Shown here piece after piece: positions 35,475 through 43,194 of a DNA stretch of 43,512 nucleotides. Where the stretch lies: contig NZ_JACIYP010000042.1 of assembly GCF_014359905.1 (NCBI RefSeq), positions 1 to 43,512 on the forward strand. The letters run 5' to 3'. This DNA is from Hoeflea sp. GTDB taxonomy: Bacteria > Pseudomonadota > Alphaproteobacteria > Rhizobiales > Rhizobiaceae. Made by a program: the position numbers and the translations under genes. Under the pieces are notes generated by a model. It was given only the letters and a program-made list of their open reading frames with translations, did not search any database and was not told the origin of the DNA. Numbering within the stretch: the stretch's first letter is position 1; the number at the start of each line of letters is the position of its first letter.

Positions 35475-36427
35475 GTGCGGTCCCCTCCCGTTGCGCCTGC
35501 GGAGCGGCGGCGAACTGCAGCCAGAATGACGCTGGTGCCGACAATAAGCAGGATGAGCTGGATAATGCTGAGCGCGCCGGCGCTACCGAACTGAAAGCGT
35601 CCGAAGCCGACATCATAGGTGTAGTAGGCTAGGTTCTGGGTCGATGTGCCCGGACCACCGCGGGTCAGGATGTAGATGACATCAAAGACCTTGAAGCTGT
35701 CGATGAACCGCAACACGAACGCCACCACCATATAGGGCGCGAGCATCGGCACGATGATGTTGAAGAAGGTCTGCAGATGATTGGAGCCATCAACCTTGGC
35801 GGCTTCGAAGATCCGCGGCGGAATCGAGCGCAGGCCGGCAAGCAGGATCACCATGACCAGTGGTGTCCACTGCCAGATGTCGACGGCGACGATTGTCGGC
35901 AAGGCCCATTCCGGCGACTGCGCCCAAGCCGGCGGCTGCAGGCCGAGCCCGCGCAGGGCGGCATTGAGCGGGCCATAGATCGGATTGAGAAACAGGTTCC
36001 ATGAGAAACCCACGATGATGGGCGCCAGCATCATCGGAATGAGAAACAGCGAGGCATAGATCTCGCGTCCGCGCACGACTGAATTGATCAGCATGGCGAG
36101 GCCAAGTCCGATGAGGATCTGCAGTGGCACGGCGACCAGAGCAAAAATCGCGGTGATGCCGAGACTGCTCCAGAACCGTTCGCCTGACAGCAGCTTGGTG
36201 AAATTGTCGAAGCCCACCCATTCGATCGGGATCGGAACAGCAAGCTGATAGGAGGTGAAGGATGCATAAAGCAGATAGGCGAAGGGCCAGATCGACATCA
36301 ACGTCAGGAATATGAGCGCCGGCGCGAGCAGGATCATGGTCGAGCGGCGTTCGGCGGCACGCTCGCGCTTGCTGCGCTCGCCTGGCGGCGGGCGGCTGAT
36401 TGTCAGAGTGGGTGTGTAGTCAGTCAT
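35471..36427 (-). CDS. Sugar ABC transporter permease (MalF type)
   Basis: This 318-residue inner-membrane permease has six predicted helices after a basic cytoplasmic N-terminus (PGERSKRERAAERRS). The EAA loop is FEAAKVDGSNHLQTFFNIIVP near 206-226; the conserved IYILTRGGPGTSTQNLAYYTYD follows the loop. I chose ATG 36427 (MTDYTPTL); an ATG eleven codons upstream is possible and has a slightly better purine-rich leader. It is separated from the binding-protein gene by 131 bases containing a strong hairpin. Confidence 0.93.
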   Translation of the reverse strand: MTDYTPTLTISRPPPGERSKRERAAERRSTMILLAPALIFLTLMSIWPFAYLLYASFTSYQLAVPIPIEWVGFDNFTKLLSGERFWSSLGITAIFALVAVPLQILIGLGLAMLINSVVRGREIYASLFLIPMMLAPIIVGFSWNLFLNPIYGPLNAALRGLGLQPPAWAQSPEWALPTIVAVDIWQWTPLVMVILLAGLRSIPPRIFEAAKVDGSNHLQTFFNIIVPMLAPYMVVAFVLRFIDSFKVFDVIYILTRGGPGTSTQNLAYYTYDVGFGRFQFGSAGALSIIQLILLIVGTSVILAAVRRRSAGATGGDRT

Positions 36428-36513
36428 GAACAATCCGCATGCTTTTGCTCCCATCACCATCGAGAGAAGTCAGGAACACCCGCCGGACGGCCAGAGCGCC
36501 GCCGATTGGAAAC

Positions 36514-36539
36514 ACCGGCCCGCGAGATCGCGGGCCGGT
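36514..36539 (-). other. Strong intercistronic stem-loop after the sugar-binding-protein gene
   Basis: ACCGGCCCGCG (36514-36524) and CGCGGGCCGGT (36529-36539) form a perfect GC-rich 11-bp stem with loop AGAT (ATCT on the transcript strand), just after the binding-protein stop codon. Only GTTTCC follows on the transcript, so full termination is unlikely. It probably protects the upstream mRNA or causes partial termination, raising the binding-protein to permease ratio. Confidence 0.7.
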
Positions 36540-36558
36540 CTCCTCGGGAGGACTGGGA

Positions 36559-38055
36559 TCAGCTCCAGTAACCGTTGGAGATCATCCGCTGACGATACTC
36601 GTCATAATGGGTGATCTGCCGGTCGCGGTTGAAGGTCTCGGTGGTATCCTCGAAATCGGCTTCCATCGCCTGGAGGGCCTCTTCCGATGTCGCTTGACCA
36701 GTCACCGCACGCTGAACGTGCTGGATCATGGAGGCGAGATACTGGTTCGTACCCGGAATGGAGATATCGAGATAGGCCTTCTCGTTGGCCAGCAGCTGCT
36801 TGGAGACCGATGCGAAGTTCTCGGCAAAGCCCGATTCAGCCTGCAACGGGAAGGTGCTAGCCGGCTCGTTGAACATGCTCATCCGCCATGGGTCCATCAG
36901 CGACTGCGAGAAGGTCTCGGCAACCCAGCGGTTTGCCTGTGCCGACTTTTGAATCCAGGCGATGGCCTGAAATGCGCCTTCCTTGTTGGACGAGTTCTTG
37001 GCAATGCCCATGGCGCGACCATAGGGAAGGACCGTGACATCGCCCCAGCTCGGTGCGCATTTGATCTTGTCGGCAACCTTCGAGATGGACGGATCGGCCG
37101 CGCCCTTGGGCATGTCGGTCCACCAGTTGGCCTGGGCCACACGACCTTCAAAGAAGATCTGCCGGCCCACATCCCATGGCATGGCGTTGGCCAGGTCGGA
37201 CGGCATGAACTGGGTGACTTCGCGATATTGATCCAGTGCAGCAATCGCCGTGTCATTGACGAGTTTCGGCTTCATCTGCTCGTCGAAAAGCTCGCCGTAT
37301 CGCTCGCCCCTCGCCGACCCTTCCTGAACCAGTTGGTTGATGAAGAAGGCGTAGACGAAGTAGCTTGTCACCTCGACAAGGCCGTAAGTGTTCTGGTCTG
37401 GCCGGGTGAAGAATTCAGCGGTATCGCGATACTGCTGCCAGTCCTTCGGAGCCGCCAGATCGTAGCCGTATTTTGCCTTGAAGGCGTTCATCTCGGCTGC
37501 GTCTTCAAACAGATCGGTGCGGTAGGTGTTGATGAACATGTCGCCATCGATCATCACGCCGACAGACTTGCCCTCATAAATGTTGAGCAGCTGAAACGGC
37601 TTGGCAATGTCATCGAAATTGAGATCGGCAAGTGAACCCACATCCTCCAGTGGGGTCATGAAGGGACCGAAATCGCCCGTGAAGTTGGGCCAGAAATCAA
37701 AGGCGTCGAACCGCGCCTCGTCCTGCCGAAGCGCCAGCAGGTTCTGGTCATACATGTTGCCCAGCGGATAGGACAGGAATTCGACTTCGGTTCCTGTCGC
37801 TTCGCGGAACTCCGTGGCGAATTCCTTCAGGATCGGGGTAAAGGCGCCGCTGTCGAGGCCAACCCTCACCTTGCCACCGCCGGATTGCCCGGCAGCGCCG
37901 AGAACGCCCCCGAATGTGCCCAGCGTTGCAGCCGCGCCAAACACCGCTGCGCGGCGCATCAGTTCACGGCGGGAAATGAGCCCTTTGGTATCAACGCTTG
38001 AAAGCTGATCAAGCGCGTAGGTATCAGCGCAGGTGCGCTTTTTCATAATCATCAT
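36559..38055 (-). CDS. Sugar ABC transporter substrate-binding protein with Tat signal
   Basis: This extracellular solute-binding protein (family 1 type) is 498 residues. The N-terminus has a cytoplasmic-looking extension of 27 residues, then ISRRELMRRAAVFGAAATLG with the twin Arg at 29-30 and a weakly hydrophobic stretch, the pattern of a twin-arginine signal. The mature part has the usual two-lobe features (EFATEFREATGTEVEFLSYP, WPNFTGDFGPFMTPLEDVG). GGAGGAG precedes three closely spaced ATG codons (38055, 38052, 38046); I used the first. It is the first gene of the 12-gene operon and faces the divergent regulator. The ligand is not predictable, but the linked kinases and transketolase point to a carbohydrate or polyol. 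Confidence 0.92.
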   Translation of the reverse strand: MMIMKKRTCADTYALDQLSSVDTKGLISRRELMRRAAVFGAAATLGTFGGVLGAAGQSGGGKVRVGLDSGAFTPILKEFATEFREATGTEVEFLSYPLGNMYDQNLLALRQDEARFDAFDFWPNFTGDFGPFMTPLEDVGSLADLNFDDIAKPFQLLNIYEGKSVGVMIDGDMFINTYRTDLFEDAAEMNAFKAKYGYDLAAPKDWQQYRDTAEFFTRPDQNTYGLVEVTSYFVYAFFINQLVQEGSARGERYGELFDEQMKPKLVNDTAIAALDQYREVTQFMPSDLANAMPWDVGRQIFFEGRVAQANWWTDMPKGAADPSISKVADKIKCAPSWGDVTVLPYGRAMGIAKNSSNKEGAFQAIAWIQKSAQANRWVAETFSQSLMDPWRMSMFNEPASTFPLQAESGFAENFASVSKQLLANEKAYLDISIPGTNQYLASMIQHVQRAVTGQATSEEALQAMEADFEDTTETFNRDRQITHYDEYRQRMISNGYWS

Positions 38056-38094
38056 GCTTCTCCTCCCAGGTGACAGAACATCCTCCGAATGTCC

Positions 38095-38112
38095 CAATTG
38101 CATTTGCAATTG
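38095..38112. promoter_or_regulatory. Perfect 18-bp palindrome, candidate operator
   Basis: CAATTGCATTTGCAATTG consists of two 8-bp arms, CAATTGCA and TGCAATTG, around TT. It lies in the 122-bp region between the operon's binding-protein gene and the divergent GntR/MocR regulator. GntR-type regulators bind such dyads as dimers, so this is the likeliest operator. A related half, GCAATTGAGC, occurs at 38139-38148 and overlaps the proposed regulator -35. Confidence 0.6.
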
Positions 38113-38142
38113 TGTCAGGTTTTGAATAGGCTAGGCGAGCAA

Positions 38143-38171
38143 TTGAGCTAACACAAGAAATATATTGTAAT
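38143..38171 (+). promoter_or_regulatory. Possible promoter of the MocR-type regulator
   Basis: TTGAGC (38143-38148) and TGTAAT (38166-38171) are 17 bases apart. With normal -10 to start spacing, transcription would begin at about 38178, the A of the start codon. This agrees with the absence of a ribosome binding site and suggests a leaderless mRNA. Confidence 0.4.
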
Positions 38172-38177
38172 AGTCCG

Positions 38178-39554
38178 ATGATAGAAAAACTGATACAATC
38201 GGATATCAAGCCGCGCTACAAGGCGATCATTGCCGCAGTCGTCGACGGCTTGGCGCAGCGCAAATTCGCCGTGGGGGAGAAGCTGCCGCCGCAACGGGAA
38301 CTGGCGCACACGCTGGGCTATGCCATAGCGACGGTCGGCCGCGCCTACAGCGAACTGGAGCAGATGGGCATTGTCCGAAGCCATATCGGACGAGGAACCT
38401 ATATTGCTGAAATCAAAACAAAATTATCGCCATCCGGGGTCAATTCCGGCCGGCTTTACGACATGCAGACATACCGTGTCCCGGTTGCGGACATTCCGGG
38501 TCTGGTAGCCGAGACCCTACGCGCGATTGCCTCGGATGATGCGGCAAGGCTGGTGCTGGAGAACTGTCCGACACAGGGCGAGTATGCGCACAGATCAGCC
38601 CTCTCCGACTGGCTGGCGCAGTCTGGTATCAATGCAAGACCAGACGACATCATCGTCACGAACGGGGGCCAGCATGCAACGATGTGCGCGCTGTCGACGA
38701 TCACGCATCCCGGTCAGACGATCGCCACGGAGGAACTGACCGATCCAAGAATGAAATCGGTCGCAGGTTACCTCGACCGGCAGCTGGCCGGCGTCGAGAT
38801 GGACGCCAAAGGCATGCTGCCGGACGCACTTGAAGCCCTGTGCAAAGGCGGGCGCCGGATTTCAGCCATCTACTGCACGCCGCGCAACCAGAACCCGACA
38901 AATGCGGTGCTCCCCTATGAGCGCCGCGTGGCCATCGCCGAGATAGCTGAAAAATACGACATTCCGATTATCGAGAGCGATATCTACGGCACGTTGCGCC
39001 AGGACGAAGAGCAGCCGATCTTCTCGATTGCGCCGCACCGGACCCATTTCGTGACAAGCCTCGGCCGGATCGCCGGTCCGGGCATGAAGGTCGGCTGCAT
39101 GGTCTCGCCGCCTGAGAGCGTCATGCGCAGCCAGTCCGGCGTCGGCATGTCGACCGGCGCCTCGTCACGGCTGCAGGCGGAGATCGCGGCCCGCTGGATC
39201 CGCGACGGCCATATCCGCAAGATGGTGGCCTGGCAACAGGACGACGCCCAGGCCCGCGTGGCGCTGCTGGCGGCCTATCCGACACTGGCGAACGCCGTCA
39301 GCCTGCCCAACAGCCCGCACATCTGGCTTGGCCTGCCCGATCCGTGGCGCAGCGAGGAATTTGTTGACGCGGCCGCCGCGCACGGCATTGCGATTGCGCC
39401 AACACACAGCTTCGTTGTCGGACGGCGCCATATTCCGCACGCCGTGCGTATCGTTCTGGGATCGCCGCCGACACTCGAGGATCTCGATGCCGCACTCGAC
39501 CGGCTGGAGCGGATCCTGCAAAACCCTCCTCGCCCCCACGGCCGGTCGGCCTGA
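38178..39554 (+). CDS. GntR/MocR-type regulator with aminotransferase-like domain lacking the PLP lysine
   Basis: This 458-residue fusion has an N-terminal GntR winged helix (about 10-76; EKLPPQRELAHTLGYAIATV and GRGTYI) and a class I aminotransferase-fold domain from about 100. The fold markers NQNPTN, IIESDIYG and C-terminal HAVRIVLG are kept. The PLP Schiff-base Lys is not: where MocR proteins read roughly SFSKTLxPGLRLG, this protein reads TSLGRIAGPGMKVG, with Arg297 at the Lys position. It may bind PLP without a covalent link or sense another ligand. The ATG at 38178 has no ribosome binding site. Divergent position and the intergenic palindrome make it the likely controller of the 12-gene operon. 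Confidence 0.88.
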   Translation: MIEKLIQSDIKPRYKAIIAAVVDGLAQRKFAVGEKLPPQRELAHTLGYAIATVGRAYSELEQMGIVRSHIGRGTYIAEIKTKLSPSGVNSGRLYDMQTYRVPVADIPGLVAETLRAIASDDAARLVLENCPTQGEYAHRSALSDWLAQSGINARPDDIIVTNGGQHATMCALSTITHPGQTIATEELTDPRMKSVAGYLDRQLAGVEMDAKGMLPDALEALCKGGRRISAIYCTPRNQNPTNAVLPYERRVAIAEIAEKYDIPIIESDIYGTLRQDEEQPIFSIAPHRTHFVTSLGRIAGPGMKVGCMVSPPESVMRSQSGVGMSTGASSRLQAEIAARWIRDGHIRKMVAWQQDDAQARVALLAAYPTLANAVSLPNSPHIWLGLPDPWRSEEFVDAAAAHGIAIAPTHSFVVGRRHIPHAVRIVLGSPPTLEDLDAALDRLERILQNPPRPHGRSA

Positions 39555-39664
39555 CGCGGAGCCATATGCGACGCCAATGGTCTTGCGGGATGGCCAGACC
39601 GATTGTTGCGGTGGATTGGCCGGCATGTCGCATTGTTGGCGCGAGTTCATAACGGGAGACCACA

Positions 39665-39871
39665 ATGCCCATCATTGACATGAAGATGCTCGAGGGATTT
39701 TCCGACAGCCAGAAGGAAGCCATGTATGTCGAGGTCACAGACGCGCTGTGCCGCACCCTCGGCTGCCGGCCCGACCAGGTCCGAATCATGGTGAGCGACC
39801 TGGCGCCCGGAGATTTCGCCGTGGCCGGCAAAAGCGTCGCCGCGACCCGGCGGGATGCCGCCGAGGGCTGA
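39665..39871 (+). CDS. 4-oxalocrotonate-tautomerase-like protein
   Basis: This 68-residue tautomerase-superfamily protein has Pro directly after the start Met (MPIIDMKMLEG), giving the N-terminal Pro1 base after Met removal. Aligned by eye to 4-oxalocrotonate tautomerase, LEGFSDSQKE keeps the pattern but has Phe at position 11 where the classical enzyme has Arg11; the Arg39 equivalent (QVRIMVSDL) and Phe50 equivalent (GDFAVAG) are kept. The substrate therefore probably differs from 2-hydroxymuconate. GGGAG lies eight bases before the ATG. It follows the regulator on the same strand and converges on the acyl-CoA ligase gene. Confidence 0.85.
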   Translation: MPIIDMKMLEGFSDSQKEAMYVEVTDALCRTLGCRPDQVRIMVSDLAPGDFAVAGKSVAATRRDAAEG

Positions 39872-39916
39872 GCGGAGCGCCCGCAGCTTCCGCGTTGGCA
39901 GCACCTGCGGGGCCGG

Positions 39917-41494
39917 TCAGGTCTTGGCCGGATCGTTGAACATTTCACGCAGATTGGCCTTCAGGACCTTGCCCATCGGGTTTTTCGGCAGGGCGTCGAG
40001 CACCCGCCAGTGCCGCGGGCATTCGTAATCGGCGAGGTTTTCCGCGCAGAATGCCTTGAGCGATTCGATGTCGATCTCCTGTCCGTCAACAGGAACGATG
40101 CAGGCTCCGACATCTTCACCCAGCGCCTTGTGCGGCACGGCGACAACGGCTGCTTCCCGGACAAGCGGATGGCGGTAAAGCACTTCCTCGACGGCGATGG
40201 AGGCAATCTTCAAGCCGCCGCGATTTATGATGTCCTTGAGCCTGTCGGTGAAGAACAGGTAGCCATCGGGATCAAGATAGCCCACGTCCCCGGTTCTGAT
40301 CCCGCCAAACGCGAAACCGGCTTTGGTTGCCTCCGGATTGCGGAAATAGCCTTTTGCTACAGCCGGTCCCGACAACAGGATTTCGCCGCGCTCGCCTTGC
40401 GGCAGGCGCTGGCCGTCCTCGCCGATGATGTCGACCTTGCAGTGCGGCATGGCGCGCCCCACGGAGCCGAACTTGTCGAACACCCGCGCCGGTTCAAGAA
40501 TCGTGCCGTTCGGCCCGCTTTCGGTCATGCCGTAAATCTGGACCTGCTCGACATGCGGCCAGCGCACATCAATCTTCTTGACGACCTCCAGCGGCATGGC
40601 CGAGCCGCCATAGCCGATCCGGCGCAGCGACGACACGTCGAAACTGCCGCGCGCATAGTCCTCGATCATGAAGTACACCACCGAGGGCACGCCGTGGTAG
40701 AAGGTGGATTGCTCGCTGGCGATCAGATTGAGGCGCCCGGCATTGTCGAGCATGTTTTCAAACACCAGGCCCGCGCCGCTGGCCCAGGCTGACGCGCAGC
40801 CGAGGTTCAGCCCCGACGAGGTGAAGAACGGCCATCCGCCCTGGTAGAGATCCCCGGGCCTGAGGCCGATCGCTTCGGAGGTGCACACGCCGGACGCGAC
40901 CGTTGTCCCGTGGCTGTGCATCACCGCCTTGGCGCGCGCCGTCGTGCCGGAGGTGAACAGCAGTGATGCCGGCGTATCGGGATCGGTCGGCATCGGCGGA
41001 AGCTGATAGACCAGATGATCGGCCGCGCGCGGCCACGCGGAAGCGCTCGGGTCACCCTCCCCCTCGCCATTGACGATGAGCATTTGTGCCCGCGCGTGAA
41101 AGCTGCGAAGCCTCGCGGCATCGCTCGCGCGTGCCACGATCGCAACCGGATCGACAAGTTCCAGCGCATGCGACAGCTCGGAATCGGAATAGCGCGTGTT
41201 GAGCGGGGCCACCACGCCGCCAAGCCGGAACTGGGCCAGCGCCGTCAGGATCGCTTCGAGCCCGCTGTCATTGTCGAGAAAAACCGCGATCCGGTCGCCG
41301 GGACAAACGCCGCGTGCGAGAAGTCCAGCCGCCACCGCTTCCATGTGCTTGACGAGTTGCGCATAGCCATAACGTTGCCGGTCACCCAGCGCGGATTGCG
41401 CCGACAGCGCAATCGACATCGGCCGTTTCCGCGCCTGCCATGCAAGCAGCGCCGGCACGGTCATTTCAAGTATGTCGTCGGGTCTGTTCATCAT
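39917..41494 (-). CDS. AMP-forming acyl-CoA ligase (ANL superfamily)
   Basis: This 525-residue adenylate-forming enzyme probably makes a CoA thioester from a carboxylic acid via an acyl-AMP. Motifs: phosphate loop TSGTTARAKAVMHSHG (181-196), which differs from the usual TSGTTGxPKG at three small residues but keeps Lys; YGMTESGPNG; RTGDVGYLDPDGYLFFTDR with the ribose-binding Asp; GGLKIASIAVEE in the hinge; and C-terminal catalytic Lys in NPMGKVLK. Substrate unknown; fatty, aromatic and terpenoid acids are all possible. Two adjacent ATGs (41494, 41491) follow a weak GAGG. It is divergent from the oxidoreductase gene, with 159 bases between them. Confidence 0.92.
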   Translation of the reverse strand: MMNRPDDILEMTVPALLAWQARKRPMSIALSAQSALGDRQRYGYAQLVKHMEAVAAGLLARGVCPGDRIAVFLDNDSGLEAILTALAQFRLGGVVAPLNTRYSDSELSHALELVDPVAIVARASDAARLRSFHARAQMLIVNGEGEGDPSASAWPRAADHLVYQLPPMPTDPDTPASLLFTSGTTARAKAVMHSHGTTVASGVCTSEAIGLRPGDLYQGGWPFFTSSGLNLGCASAWASGAGLVFENMLDNAGRLNLIASEQSTFYHGVPSVVYFMIEDYARGSFDVSSLRRIGYGGSAMPLEVVKKIDVRWPHVEQVQIYGMTESGPNGTILEPARVFDKFGSVGRAMPHCKVDIIGEDGQRLPQGERGEILLSGPAVAKGYFRNPEATKAGFAFGGIRTGDVGYLDPDGYLFFTDRLKDIINRGGLKIASIAVEEVLYRHPLVREAAVVAVPHKALGEDVGACIVPVDGQEIDIESLKAFCAENLADYECPRHWRVLDALPKNPMGKVLKANLREMFNDPAKT

Positions 41495-41653
41495 TGCCTC
41501 GTGAGTGCCGGCGCACTGAACGCCGGACTGGCCTCTACTGTGGCAAATCGCTGGCTCTCTATGGAGGCAGGATTTGGTCTCTTCTGCGGACCAATGGTGA
41601 GGTTGCCGACCCGTGTCCGCTCGGCGAGATATTGAGACAGAAGGAGCAAGCTG

Positions 41654-42637
41654 ATGACAATTGCCAGACAAATGCGGATCCATGCCTATGGCGGGCCGGA
41701 AATGTTTTCCAGCGACAAGGTGGAGCTTCCAGAGCCTGGGCCGGGCGAGGTGCTCGTCCGCCAGCACGCGGCAGGTGTCAATTTCATCGACGTCTATCAC
41801 CGCAAGGGCGTGTTTCCGATCCCCGCCCTCCCCGGCGCCATCGGCGTCGAAGCGGCCGGCGAAGTGGTTGTCTGCGCAAGCGACGTCAGCAGCCTGAAGC
41901 CCGGGGACCGCGTCGCCTATGCCGGACCGCCGGTAGGATCCTATGCGGACATGCGGGTCATGAAGGCCAAGAGCCTGGTGCTCATCCCCGAAACTCTTTC
42001 TTTCGAAGAGGCGGCTTCCATCATGCTCAAGGGCATGACCGTGCACATGCTGATGACGCGGGTGCGGCCGCTGTCAGCCGGCCAGACGATCCTGGTCCAT
42101 TCGGCCGCAGGCGGCCTGGGGCAGTTGCTCGGCCAATGGGCGTCTTCCATCGGTGTCCGGGTGATCGGAACCGTCGGGTCCGCCGAGAAAGCCGAGATCG
42201 CACGGGAATCCGGCTGCAGCGAGACGATTCTCTACAACGAATGCGATTTTGTGGATAGGGTCCAAAATCTGACGGACGGGAGCGGCGTTGACGCGGTGTT
42301 CGAAGGGCTTGGCGGCGACATCCTGACGCGCTCGCTCAACTGTCTCAAGCCCTTCGGCCATGCGATCAATCTCGGTCAGGTCGGCAAGCCGCTCGATGCG
42401 GTGGCGCTCGCCGATCTGGGGCCGCAGCGCTCGCTCACCGTGTCGGTGCCGGGTGTCTTTGCGCATCTCAGGACATGCCCAGATCTGCAGGAGGCAGCGG
42501 ACGAGATGTTCGCGCAGGTCACCTCCGGCGCGATGAAGCCACGGATCGGCGAACGCTTTGCGCTGTCCAATGTCGCAGCCGCGCACGCAAAGCTTGAAGC
42601 AGGGCGTACGGCCGGCGCGATTGTTCTCCTGCCATGA
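41654..42637 (+). CDS. NADPH:quinone oxidoreductase-like (zinc-free MDR family)
   Basis: This 327-residue medium-chain reductase resembles quinone oxidoreductase (QorA). GroES-like N-terminal part: PGPGEVLVRQHAAGVNFIDVYHRKG, with GVEAAGEV. The nucleotide-binding motif HSAAGGLGQLLGQWA is at 149-163. The zinc-binding Cys/His set of alcohol dehydrogenases is absent, as expected. It would reduce a quinone or an activated C=C bond with NADPH. AAGGAG lies upstream of ATG 41654. Its stop overlaps the thioesterase start (ATGA), so the two are co-expressed. Confidence 0.92.
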   Translation: MTIARQMRIHAYGGPEMFSSDKVELPEPGPGEVLVRQHAAGVNFIDVYHRKGVFPIPALPGAIGVEAAGEVVVCASDVSSLKPGDRVAYAGPPVGSYADMRVMKAKSLVLIPETLSFEEAASIMLKGMTVHMLMTRVRPLSAGQTILVHSAAGGLGQLLGQWASSIGVRVIGTVGSAEKAEIARESGCSETILYNECDFVDRVQNLTDGSGVDAVFEGLGGDILTRSLNCLKPFGHAINLGQVGKPLDAVALADLGPQRSLTVSVPGVFAHLRTCPDLQEAADEMFAQVTSGAMKPRIGERFALSNVAAAHAKLEAGRTAGAIVLLP

Positions 42638-43074
42638 CGGATGGGAACACGGAGACGGTCCCGCACTATCCGTTCTGGCATCAGGTGACGGTTCGCCATG
42701 CCGATCTCGATCCGAACGATCATGTGACCAACTCGGTCATCTGCGCCTGGTTTGATGACGGGCGCTACATCCTGCTGCGCCAGAAGCTGCGGCCAGTCGT
42801 CGAAGCCACGGATTACTTTGCGCTGGTCAAGCTGGAAATGAACTTCAGCAAAGAAGTTCGGATGTTCGACGCGCCACGCGTCGGCACGTCGATCACCCGT
42901 ATCGGCAGAAGTTCCATGGCGATGCGCCAGCACCTCATAGTTGACGGAGCGATAGCGGCGACGGCGGAATCGGTCACCGTCCTCGCAGACGGTCACACTC
43001 GGAGCGCCATACCGCTGTCGACAACCCACCAAGATGCCCTGCGGCCCTACATGGCGACCGAGGATACCACCTGA
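42634..43074 (+). CDS. Hotdog-fold acyl-CoA thioesterase (4HBT type)
   Basis: This 146-residue thioesterase of the 4-hydroxybenzoyl-CoA type has VRHADLDPNDHVTNSVICAWF (about 20-40), the hallmark segment, with Asp26 at the catalytic Asp position, then KLEMNFSKEVRMFD and a hotdog C-terminal half. It would release an acid from its CoA ester. The ATG is fused to the oxidoreductase stop (ATGA). Together with the ligase and the acyl-CoA dehydrogenase it places this block in CoA-thioester metabolism. Confidence 0.9.
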   Translation: MTDGNTETVPHYPFWHQVTVRHADLDPNDHVTNSVICAWFDDGRYILLRQKLRPVVEATDYFALVKLEMNFSKEVRMFDAPRVGTSITRIGRSSMAMRQHLIVDGAIAATAESVTVLADGHTRSAIPLSTTHQDALRPYMATEDTT

Positions 43075-43194
43075 GCACAGCCCGAACGCAGCGAAATAGC
43101 CGCCGATTGGTCCGCGATGAACACCAGCGCCTGCCTTGTGCGCGCCCGCGCCGTTGGGTCCATTGCTTTACGAGTAAGAACGGGACGACAGCAG

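Noticed and set aside
41495..42046. Upstream extension of the acyl-CoA ligase frame by about 184 codons
   Set aside because: It would run antisense through the oxidoreductase gene and has no matching domain; the ligase domain starts right after 41494.
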